In this document: in pieces, positions 26,143 to 32,839 of the stretch
Position numbering within the stretch: position 1 is the first letter of the stretch
How the letters are laid out: every line of letters starts with the position of its first letter
NCBI GenBank assembly: GCA_030612505.1
Contig: JAUWNU010000012.1
Location: 1 to 32,839, forward strand
DNA: 32,839 bases
DNA from: Methanomassiliicoccales archaeon
Lineage (GTDB): Archaea > Thermoplasmatota > Thermoplasmata > SG8-5
Reading direction: 5' to 3'
Translations under genes and position numbers: made by a program
The notes under the pieces: generated by a model
Told to the model about the DNA's origin: nothing
Databases searched by the model: none
The model's input: the letters and a program-made list of their open reading frames with translations, nothing else

Positions 26143-26157
26143 ATATGTTGTGAACAA

Positions 26158-26433
26158 ATGAAAATACCCACTTACAAAGGATTCCCGTTGATACCAACAA
26201 GGTCTGCGTTGAAAGAAATGTGTGACCTGGGCATCGATTTGACAACTGTGGTTGAAGTGCTAGAAGATGGATATGATTGCTATAGGAGTAAAAGAAAAAA
26301 GGGCACTATTGAGAAATGTGCCGACAAAGGTAACAAAACTCTAAAAACAGTTGTTGTGCAATCATTCAATTATTCACTGGATACAGATGTTTGGGCAATC
26401 ACGCATGTAGGAATATTTACGAAAAGGAGGTAA
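26158..26433 (+). CDS. Toxin-like protein (DUF4258-type) of a toxin-antitoxin pair
   Basis: 91 residues from ATG 26158. In-frame codons back to 26059 encode an unlikely basic hydrophobic extension with no ribosome site, so the internal ATG next to the box A is preferred. The pattern S-A-L-K-E-M...G-I-D-L..V..V-L-E-D-G-Y-D-C-Y, then TLKTVVVQSF and WAITHVGIF, resembles the DUF4258 fold of RelE-like size, where the chain ends in a beta strand with W-x-I-x-H-V. Catalytic residues are not established. Its last codons AAA AGG AGG form the Shine-Dalgarno of the next gene, so the pair is coupled. Confidence 0.6.
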   Translation: MKIPTYKGFPLIPTRSALKEMCDLGIDLTTVVEVLEDGYDCYRSKRKKGTIEKCADKGNKTLKTVVVQSFNYSLDTDVWAITHVGIFTKRR

Positions 26434-26437
26434 GAAT

Positions 26438-26746
26438 ATGACAGAAGGAATGAAATGTGTAAAATGCGGTAAGACAGCCAAGCCCTCTAAGCTGAGATTT
26501 CAGGGTCAACCCATAGAAGGATGGAAATGCAAATGTGGAGAATCTTATTTTGACCCAGCACAAGCCCAGAGGATTCTTCTACTGAACATGATAAAGAAAG
26601 AGGCATTTCGTGTTAAGATTGGAAAGGTCAGAAGCAATCTGATAGTACGCATCCCCAAGAAAATCGCTGACGCCCTGGAACTTAAAAACGGGGAAGAAGT
26701 AACACTCAAGGTAGATGGGCAGGAAATCACGATACACACTGGATAA
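26438..26746 (+). CDS. Antitoxin-like protein: YgiT-type zinc finger fused to AbrB domain
   Basis: 102 residues. N-terminal finger C7-x2-C10 ... C31-x-C33 (MqsA/YgiT style), a linking helix, then a SpoVT/AbrB-type swapped-hairpin DNA-binding domain (SNLIVRIPKKIADALELKNGEEVTL, residues ~66-91). The order toxin first, antitoxin second is that of MqsRA. Expected to neutralise the upstream protein and repress the shared promoter. AGGAGG overlaps the toxin stop region, 6 nt before the ATG. Confidence 0.75.
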   Translation: MTEGMKCVKCGKTAKPSKLRFQGQPIEGWKCKCGESYFDPAQAQRILLLNMIKKEAFRVKIGKVRSNLIVRIPKKIADALELKNGEEVTLKVDGQEITIHTG

Positions 26747-26751
26747 TTTGG

Positions 26752-26960
26752 TGTAAACTACCAGCCCCTAAAGGAGCTGGCGTTTCTGGTTGATGATATA
26801 GATGCCAGTTCCTTTGTGACTGTATGTTTACCTACGTCGGCCCAGACTGAAATCCTGCGGCTTTCACTCAATTCACAACGGGGTATCGTTGTTCACACAC
26901 CTAATTATCAAAGCTATATGGCTTTGATTTGATATGCTAGAAAATGTACGGTATGCGGCG
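26752..26960 (+). repeat. Structured intergenic element, copy B
   Basis: Starts 5 nt after the antitoxin stop with TGTAAACTACCAG and ends ATGTACGGTATGCGGCG. Stems: CCAGC/GCTGG around CCCTAAAGGA (26761-26780), CAGT/ACTG, and ATCAAAGC/GCTTTGAT (26907-26928); GTAAAC pairs with GTTTAC at 26826. An insert of about 50 nt, absent from copy A, lies between GTTTAC and CACACCTAA and contains AACG/CGTT. Confidence 0.7.
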
Positions 26961-27123
26961 GAATCCTCGTTTATCGTAGTTTTGGCCAATTCATCTCTGG
27001 CCTAAAGACCAGAGTGTTCTTGACCCGCTACAATAAATCAGCAAAGCGCTCCGAGCGGGGGGAAGGCGCGTGAGCCAGCGCAGTTCGCAGCTACAAAGAA
27101 AAAACACGGTGTAAGGCAGCCCT
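26961..27123. other. Intergenic stretch with further hairpins
   Basis: Holds CTCTGG/CCAGAG with CCTAAAGA in the loop (near 26994-27013) and a GC-rich run with CGCTC/GAGCG and GCGC repeats (27045-27082). No open frame of interest. The CCTAAAG loop links it to the hairpins at 10130, 12508 and 26761. Confidence 0.4.
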
Positions 27124-27160
27124 TGCTCAAGTGTCATGGCTTCGCCATTTTACTTGAGCG
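27124..27160. terminator. Strong hairpin at the end of the SAP/repeat gene
   Basis: GCTCAAGT pairs with ACTTGAGC and the inner ATGGC with GCCAT around a TTC loop. On the minus strand the outer arm includes the last codons and TAA of the gene at 27150. Likely ends transcription from that side. Confidence 0.5.
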
Positions 27161-28733
27161 GATTCCAGCCCTTTTTCTTTTTCTTCTTCTTTTTGACTGA
27201 CTGTGCGTTTTTCACCTGGACATCATAGACCATTCCGCAATTCACGCAGACCGCCTTCCCGTTCTGCAGGACAGTAATGCCCGGCGAATTACAGGTCTGG
27301 CATGGTTTCAGAATCCGGCCGCTGGACTGTATGGCCTCGCGCTGCGCCCTTATCTGGGTCCAGATTGTTTTTGACTGGGATTCTGCTTCCCTGGCATAGG
27401 TGAGTGCGTTAACATAATCATTGTTAATTAACGCGTTCCTGGCATTGGTCATTGATATGTTTATTTCCTTGGTGTTTATGCCGTATACTTCAGCTTCCCG
27501 GATTAGAGAAGAAAGGGTTGCCAGTATCTTTTCTGCATCTCCGAATTTTTCACGTTCGAGTTGTGCTGCTTTTTGAATCTGTGAATGCTGGCTCTCCATG
27601 GCCTTGCGCTCTGCCAGCTTTTTCAACTCGGCGCATAATGAATAATCCTCATTTTCAAAGGCAACTTTGGATTGCTCCAGATGTTTTTCAGCACCAGTAG
27701 TATCAGCACCGAGATCGCTGGCCTGCTTGATTATTGATTCTACCTTTGGAATATCATTGTATATCTCGTTTATCCAGACATCCTTGGATTCCTCGGCTGT
27801 GTACTGGGCCTTCTCAAGATGATCATTCACATTGGACAGTTCACCTATCAGGAATGCTTCCCTGGCCCTGTGAAGATATCTTTCTGCATTAAAAACATCT
27901 ACACCTTGAACACGCATTGCGTTTATCAATGGCTCAACCTGAGCTAATCGATTCTCCAGGTAGATAATCTCATCCCGATGAACCGCATTGGCAAGTTCCA
28001 CAAGTGCCTGGATTGCCTCGTCTCGCTTTTTTCCGCCTTCCGGGAAAGTCCTCTTGGCGTGGATAAGCGAATCAGCAGCATTTTCATCATTTAACTCGGC
28101 CTGCCTGCATTCCTCAAGTATCTTTTCAGCCGATAGAATAGCAAAAGCATGTGTAACATCTTTATAATTTTCATAAAATATCTGGCAGGTCTTTGTTGCC
28201 TCCATGAGCATTGTCATGCTCTCCACATATTTTCTATCAAGAAACTTAATACGGCCCACATCCAGCATGCTTGCCACATTTGTGAAGTCCATGTCCTGCT
28301 TCACCACATCAGTTAATTTCTGGTCAATATCATAGATATCTGCCATGTCTGGAGTAGAGCTAACTTCGAGTTTATGAACCACTTCTTCCAGGTCCTTTTC
28401 TACTTCCACTAACTCTTCACCTATTTCTTCCAGATTAATTTCCGGCTGAGGGGCATCAAAAAGCACAGTGACAGATTCATTGGTCAGGTCATGCTGAATG
28501 ATATCAACAAGTTCATTTTTCTTTTTTGCCTCGCCCAGTTGGATTTCAAAATCTCTGGCAAAGGCTTTCAGTTCTCCAACTTTAAGTGATTTTAATTTGG
28601 AACCGGCTGCCTCTTCTATTAGTGTGATAAGTTCTGGCTTCTTCTCCTTACCAGTAAGCGATAAGTTAAGATTAGTAGCCAGTTCTTTCAAATCGACCAC
28701 TTTCAGTTTGGACAAAGGACTTCCGGTTCCCAT
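27150..28733 (-). CDS. SAP-domain, helical-repeat and zinc-ribbon protein
   Basis: 527 residues from ATG 28733 (AGGGTG just upstream; a GTG at 28751 would add six). Two SAP/Rho-N-like helix-loop-helix units occupy about 8-42 and 46-82 (LKVVDLKELATNL, LKVGELKAFARDF), motifs that often bind DNA or RNA. The rest is helical; residues ~270-460 carry at least three units of the same repeat as the giant protein at 1059 (QGVDVFNAERYLHRAREAF, LGADTTGAEKHLEQSKVAF, YGINTKEINISMTNARNAL) at intervals of 65 and 76 residues. Near the C-terminus CQTC-x15-CVNC is a zinc ribbon, followed by a Lys-rich end. Function unknown; a nucleic-acid-linked scaffold is a reasonable guess. Confidence 0.85.
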   Translation of the reverse strand: MGTGSPLSKLKVVDLKELATNLNLSLTGKEKKPELITLIEEAAGSKLKSLKVGELKAFARDFEIQLGEAKKKNELVDIIQHDLTNESVTVLFDAPQPEINLEEIGEELVEVEKDLEEVVHKLEVSSTPDMADIYDIDQKLTDVVKQDMDFTNVASMLDVGRIKFLDRKYVESMTMLMEATKTCQIFYENYKDVTHAFAILSAEKILEECRQAELNDENAADSLIHAKRTFPEGGKKRDEAIQALVELANAVHRDEIIYLENRLAQVEPLINAMRVQGVDVFNAERYLHRAREAFLIGELSNVNDHLEKAQYTAEESKDVWINEIYNDIPKVESIIKQASDLGADTTGAEKHLEQSKVAFENEDYSLCAELKKLAERKAMESQHSQIQKAAQLEREKFGDAEKILATLSSLIREAEVYGINTKEINISMTNARNALINNDYVNALTYAREAESQSKTIWTQIRAQREAIQSSGRILKPCQTCNSPGITVLQNGKAVCVNCGMVYDVQVKNAQSVKKKKKKKKGWNPLK

Positions 28734-28810
28734 GGGCACCCTACTCTTCACTGTATGGTAAGGCCAGTATTAAATTCTTTTTGATGTGTTTGCCATCTGT
28801 TCAACATAAG

Positions 28811-28824
28811 TATTTTATATAAAA
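28811..28824 (+). promoter_or_regulatory. Box-A promoter of the two-TM protein gene
   Basis: TATTTTATATAAAA is centred 26 nt before the ATG at 28843, fitting a leaderless transcript and favouring that ATG over the one at 28831. Confidence 0.55.
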
Positions 28825-28842
28825 CCCATAATGTGCCGAGGG

Positions 28843-29064
28843 ATGCCAGAAGATAATCAGGTTGAGATTCCAAAAAAATACATGCTGGGAATATATTCCG
28901 CACTTCTAGCTCTGGGTCTAATTATCTACCTCTCTTGGGGCCTCATGTACGGTTCCTGGAACTTCTTTGCAAGGGAAAATCTGGGAATATACGCAGTTAC
29001 AGTGATTCTTTGCGGGTTTGGTTTGGTTGGTATTCTGCTCTATTCAATCAAAGATAGCCAGTAA
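28843..29064 (+). CDS. Small two-TM membrane protein, unknown
   Basis: 73 residues from ATG 28843. Acidic N-terminus (MPEDNQVEIPKK), then hydrophobic helices at about 15-34 and 48-67, ending KDSQ. No family recognised. It is transcribed away from the SAP/repeat gene and towards proS, with 17 bp before the proS stop. Confidence 0.7.
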   Translation: MPEDNQVEIPKKYMLGIYSALLALGLIIYLSWGLMYGSWNFFARENLGIYAVTVILCGFGLVGILLYSIKDSQ

Positions 29065-29081
29065 TAGTTTTCAGCAAACAA

Positions 29082-30479
29082 TCAGTATGTTTTAGCAATA
29101 TAAATCAATGTTTCAGTAGGCTTGCCGCAAACAATACAGTTGCCTGGTTTTGGCTCTGCCTCTACCGGAACTCCGAGAACTGCCATTTCAGTGGCATTTT
29201 CCACCTCATGGCCGCAATCCTCTTCTCCGCACCAGTTCATTATATTAATTCCTGGCTTTGCATCAGAAAGGTCGGTTATTTCGAAAATTGAGTCTTCAAA
29301 TTCCTTATTAGCTCTGGTGAACATGTCAGACTGGATTGCAAGAAGCTGCTCTGTTATGCCTTCGATAATATTATCAAATGAAATTTGATTTTTCTCGCCG
29401 GTATCACGCCTGGCTGTTGTGATAACTCCATTTTGAATATCTCTTGCACCTAGCTCGATCCTCAGGGGCACGCCTTTCAGTTCCCAATCATAATATTTAT
29501 TGCCTGGCCTTAGGTCTCTATCATCAAGATGGACCCGGAAACCGGCCTGCTTAAGCTGGGTAAATATTTCCTTGCATTTATTGTTCACAACTTCTGGCTC
29601 TTGCTTTGAAATAATTGGAACTATGACTATCTGGAACGGCGCAATGTCCGGCGGCAGAATGATTCCCTTCTCGTCATTGTGTAATGATATCAGCGCCCCA
29701 AGAATTCGCTCGCTCATGCCATATGTTGTCTGATGCACATACTGATGCTGGCCTTTATCATCTTCATACTTTATCTCATAGGGCCTGGAAAAGTTCTCCT
29801 TGTACTGGTGGATGCTGCCCATCTGAAGTGTCCGGCCAGTAGGCATAAGAGAGTCAATTCCAATTGTGTAAAATGCACCGGCAAACTTGTCCCAGTCCGG
29901 CCTCTTGCACAGAACATAAGGCAGGCATAATCTCTTGGCCAGTTTCTTCATTATCACCAGATTTTCTGCTATCTGGCGCTCTGCATCTTCAAAATCAACA
30001 TGACAAGTATGGGCCTCGAAAAAATGTATCTCGCGCATGCGAATGAATGCCCTTGTCTGCTTTGTTTCATAGCGGAAAACATTCACAAGCTGATATGTTT
30101 TCAATGGCAAATCAGCATGGGAGCGAATCCAGAGCGAGAACATGGGATACATTGCAGTTTCACTGGTAGGCCTTAGAAGCAAGGGGATGTCCAGCTTATT
30201 CTCACCGGCATGGGTGACCCAGTAAACCTCTGCGCTGAAGCCCTTTATGTGATCTGCTTCCTTCAGGAACTCGTTCTCCGGTATCAGCAGTGGGAAGCAA
30301 ACCTCATCATGGCCAGTATCGTCCAGCTCCTGGCGCATATAGGTATCAATAAGGCGCATTGCCTTCCAGCCATAACCGGTCCAGACATTCATTCCCTTTA
30401 TTGGATAACGCTTGTCCGTTAGGCCAGCCTTTTCAACTATCTCGACATACCAGTCATTGAATTCTTCAGTAGAGCGCAT
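29082..30479 (-). CDS. proS: Prolyl-tRNA synthetase, archaeal/eukaryotic type
   Basis: 465 residues. Class II core with RPTSETAMYPMFSLWIRS (motif region ~103-120), FRYETKQTRAFIRMREIHFFEAH (motif 2) and the anticodon-binding domain (PFQIVIVPI, DDRDLRPGNKYYDWELKGVPLRIELG). The C-terminal zinc domain has WCGEEDCG and CIVCGK, and the chain ends in Tyr, as typical for this form. No bacterial-type editing insertion. Starts 4 nt after the stop of the surface protein gene, so both share a transcript. Confidence 0.97.
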   Translation of the reverse strand: MRSTEEFNDWYVEIVEKAGLTDKRYPIKGMNVWTGYGWKAMRLIDTYMRQELDDTGHDEVCFPLLIPENEFLKEADHIKGFSAEVYWVTHAGENKLDIPLLLRPTSETAMYPMFSLWIRSHADLPLKTYQLVNVFRYETKQTRAFIRMREIHFFEAHTCHVDFEDAERQIAENLVIMKKLAKRLCLPYVLCKRPDWDKFAGAFYTIGIDSLMPTGRTLQMGSIHQYKENFSRPYEIKYEDDKGQHQYVHQTTYGMSERILGALISLHNDEKGIILPPDIAPFQIVIVPIISKQEPEVVNNKCKEIFTQLKQAGFRVHLDDRDLRPGNKYYDWELKGVPLRIELGARDIQNGVITTARRDTGEKNQISFDNIIEGITEQLLAIQSDMFTRANKEFEDSIFEITDLSDAKPGINIMNWCGEEDCGHEVENATEMAVLGVPVEAEPKPGNCIVCGKPTETLIYIAKTY

Positions 30480-30483
30480 GGTA

Positions 30484-32839
30484 TCACTTTTCTGGGGGAT
30501 TGGCTTCTTCTTTAATAGGTTTGGGTTTCCTGCGAAGGAAGTTCTTTAAAGATTTGCCACTAAGGTACATGAGAACAATAATTGCTGCAATCACCAGCAA
30601 TATGATGAGAATTATCAATATGATAATGAGTGCCCAGTCAGTTCCAGAACTGTCAATAACCTCTGCAGTATAATACTGGGTTTCGGCAGTATTTATACCA
30701 TCGGTTGCCTGGATATAATAGGTGAAATTACCTTCTGGCTGCTGTCCTAAAACCACGGCATAGGTATCCTGGAGATTGGATACTGTGGTCATTGAGGCGC
30801 TGAAGAATGTGCTGGAGGAAGCATTTTTGTACCATATAGTTACCGAGGAAACTTGCTGATTATCAGAAACAATCGCTGTAATTATGGGTCTTGAACTAAT
30901 ATTGAGCTGAACCAAGGGTTCATGAACTATCACCGGCGGTTCTAAATCCATAATGCTGATTTCATGGTCCGGTCCATCTGGCCAAGCGGTTGAATTTTCT
31001 GCGTCAAAGGCTGTAATATGATACTGGATAATCAGCGCATCTTCGAAAGATAAGTCTGTTCGATAAGTACCAATTACAGTCTTAGTCATTGTTAGATTGA
31101 AATACTGGCTTTCGCCAATTGGCCTCCAGGAAAAAATAACATTTTCCACATGTAAATCGTCATAAACCTGGGCAACCATTGCCACATTATCCCCAACTGG
31201 TGCGGACTCCACACCAATATGTTGGATTTCCGGCGGCTGATTTATCACAGATATTGAAAATGTCTGGCTCTCATGAATATTAGCTCCGTCACTTGCCCTT
31301 GCATAAATCTGAATGTCGCCGCTAAGATTCTGCGGCGGCAGAATGCCCCTGTAAGTGCCATTTTCCAGCTTTGACAAGGTTATCTGGGTGAAACCTCCAT
31401 CTTCGGTTCCATTGAAGTATAATTGAACATAGACTATTTCCTGGTCATCTATTGCATTGATTATTATCTCGGTGGTACTGTTTACCCCTGAAGACGAAGG
31501 ATAATACATCTCAATAGTTGGAGAAGAATAATCCAGGAAAATTAAGGAATATGGATTTAACTTTGGAGTTGATTCCGGGCTGGTTATACTATTTTCACTG
31601 GAATCATTTGCAGAATAATAGAATTTTACCCTGTCCCGAATATGGCCAGGGATTATGCCCTGATACATTCCTGAGCCAGTGGCATCCACATCCACCGGAA
31701 CCATTGAGACATTATTCCATGACTGGCTTGTTGAGTTCAAATAATAGAGGATAAACTCATTCATTTCATGATTATCAGTCACGTTGGCAGTGAGAGTTAC
31801 GTCTCCCGGGGAGCTTCTCACAATTGTGTATGCATCAGGAGAAATTACTGGAGGTTCCAGGTCCAGAACATCAATCTCATGGGGGGGTCCAATAGCCGGC
31901 CAGATTATTTCATTTCCTTCATCATCTGTTGCATTGAGGTAATATTTCATTGTGCCGATATCTTGAGGAGGAATATCTGCCGAAAAATTACCACGGTCCA
32001 CATCAAAATCGGTTGAGGTCATCTGAACTTCAGTGAACCCAGTAGTTCCCACTGACTCGTAAAACAGGGATACCGTGTCTATATTAAGATTATCCACCAC
32101 ATAGGCTGAAATACTTGTGGATACATTGTAATCCAGATAGACCGGTGCATCATGGAAAATAAGTGGTGTTTCCTCATCATTTACTGCTGTTGAATGTGAG
32201 AAACTTGCCAGGTTACCACTTGTATCATTTACCCAGAGGGTATAGTGGAGTGTACCAGTCCAATTCTGGCCAGATTGATTTAGATAATACCAATTACCAC
32301 TGCCACCATGAATCATTGGATTATTGAAGTGGCCATCCCAAACATCCGTGAAGTTCAGCCATACTTGATCAATACCCACAACTTCAGATATATGGCAGGT
32401 GAAATTTATTGTATCATTTACTTTCACCGAATTTATCGGTGAATGTGTTATTTCCGGGGCAGTTGTATCAACTACATCAACACTCCAGTTGCCACTAGCT
32501 GGCAATCTAACAGTATTATTGCTGGTATCATTGCACCATACATAGTATTCCAGGGTTCCCGTGAAAAACTGGGCAGGCATTGTGGCATTGTATTCATTCG
32601 GATTTCCATTGAAAACCAGGGGATATTCTGTGAAAACTGACTCGCCTACTCCTCTAACATACATGTTTATCTCATCAAGTCCAATATTGTCATCTGCAGT
32701 GACGACCATATCATGGGTTTCGCCGGCCTCGAGAGTTGTGATGGGTGTGTGTGCGAGATTCGGCATTATCGAATCAATGACCTCTATAATCAGCGGGTTG
32801 GTCAGGGGGTTGTCAGCCGGAACTGTTCCGGTATTTCCG
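30484..32839 (-). CDS. Large sequon-rich surface protein with Ig-like repeats and C-terminal TM anchor (5' end off the window)
   Basis: At least 784 residues; the frame stays open to the right edge, so the N-terminus and signal peptide are missing. Seven or so units of ~95-105 residues begin with patterns like EPPVI / TAPEIT / SSPTIE / QPPEIQ and contain a strand such as VTANVTDN-x-V-x-x-V-x-L-x-Y, as in Ig-like or fibronectin-type folds. Many N-x-S/T sequons occur (NDT, NVT, NST, NSS). The end is a ~23-residue hydrophobic helix followed by a Lys/Arg-rich cytoplasmic tail. Role inferred: cell-surface glycoprotein. GlmS/GlmU in this window could supply its glycan precursor. Confidence 0.85.
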   Translation of the reverse strand, partial: GNTGTVPADNPLTNPLIIEVIDSIMPNLAHTPITTLEAGETHDMVVTADDNIGLDEINMYVRGVGESVFTEYPLVFNGNPNEYNATMPAQFFTGTLEYYVWCNDTSNNTVRLPASGNWSVDVVDTTAPEITHSPINSVKVNDTINFTCHISEVVGIDQVWLNFTDVWDGHFNNPMIHGGSGNWYYLNQSGQNWTGTLHYTLWVNDTSGNLASFSHSTAVNDEETPLIFHDAPVYLDYNVSTSISAYVVDNLNIDTVSLFYESVGTTGFTEVQMTSTDFDVDRGNFSADIPPQDIGTMKYYLNATDDEGNEIIWPAIGPPHEIDVLDLEPPVISPDAYTIVRSSPGDVTLTANVTDNHEMNEFILYYLNSTSQSWNNVSMVPVDVDATGSGMYQGIIPGHIRDRVKFYYSANDSSENSITSPESTPKLNPYSLIFLDYSSPTIEMYYPSSSGVNSTTEIIINAIDDQEIVYVQLYFNGTEDGGFTQITLSKLENGTYRGILPPQNLSGDIQIYARASDGANIHESQTFSISVINQPPEIQHIGVESAPVGDNVAMVAQVYDDLHVENVIFSWRPIGESQYFNLTMTKTVIGTYRTDLSFEDALIIQYHITAFDAENSTAWPDGPDHEISIMDLEPPVIVHEPLVQLNISSRPIITAIVSDNQQVSSVTIWYKNASSSTFFSASMTTVSNLQDTYAVVLGQQPEGNFTYYIQATDGINTAETQYYTAEVIDSSGTDWALIIILIILIILLVIAAIIVLMYLSGKSLKNFLRRKPKPIKEEANPPEK

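Overview
The window is a piece of archaeal chromosome, most likely from an anaerobic member of the Thermoplasmatota. The evidence is the information-processing gene set (clamp-loader RfcS, KEOPS Pcc1, prefoldin beta, EMC3-like DUF106 protein, archaeal-type cytidylate kinase, Cbf5, archaeal/eukaryotic-type ProRS), AT-rich box-A promoters placed about 26-29 nt before several start codons (leaderless genes), and many GTG/TTG starts. The phylum is an inference from gene order, not from a marker comparison. Pyruvate:ferredoxin oxidoreductase and a pyruvate/oxaloacetate carboxyltransferase point to anaerobic pyruvate metabolism.

Layout. 1-955 holds the start of a PycB/OadA-type carboxyltransferase that runs off the left edge. 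1059-5807 encodes a giant helical protein built from about 20 periods of 62 residues, with a beta domain and a RING-like zinc finger at its C-terminus. 6032-10032 (minus) holds a membrane-anchored FKBP prolyl isomerase, a small unknown protein, RfcS and a TPR protein. 10325-15195 (plus) is the housekeeping cluster: RING/zinc-ribbon protein, pcc1, pfdB, DHH phosphoesterase, DUF106/EMC3, cmk, cbf5. 15194-17742 is an accessory region: a Trm9-like tRNA methyltransferase between two inverted copies of a ~200-bp hairpin-rich repeat, a third copy of that repeat preceded by the decayed 3' end of a second methyltransferase, a small membrane protein, a dodecin and a possible 28-residue protein. 17786-21949 (minus) holds a DUF1893 protein overlapping an ECF-S-like membrane protein, then the glmS-glmU pair for UDP-GlcNAc synthesis. 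22137-25646 (plus) is a single-chain pyruvate:ferredoxin oxidoreductase. 25647-27149 holds hairpins, a surface-protein fragment, a toxin-antitoxin-like pair and a structured repeat. 27150-32839 holds a SAP/helical-repeat/zinc-ribbon protein, a two-TM protein, ProRS and the C-terminal part of a large sequon-rich surface protein that runs off the right edge.

How genes may work together: GlmS and GlmU supply UDP-GlcNAc, which would serve N-glycosylation of surface proteins such as the one at the right edge. Cbf5, the Trm9-like methyltransferase and KEOPS Pcc1 are all RNA-modification factors. The 1582-residue protein and the 527-residue protein share the same helical repeat, and the 1582-residue protein and the 175-residue protein share a RING-like finger with identical spacing, so three loci here belong to one interlinked and apparently undescribed domain set.

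Most notable non-coding signals: three copies of the methyltransferase-associated element and two copies (10121-10277, 26752-26960) of a second element. Both families show paired base changes in their stems, as expected for structured RNA or for hairpin-ended mobile DNA. No CRISPR array, rRNA or tRNA was seen.
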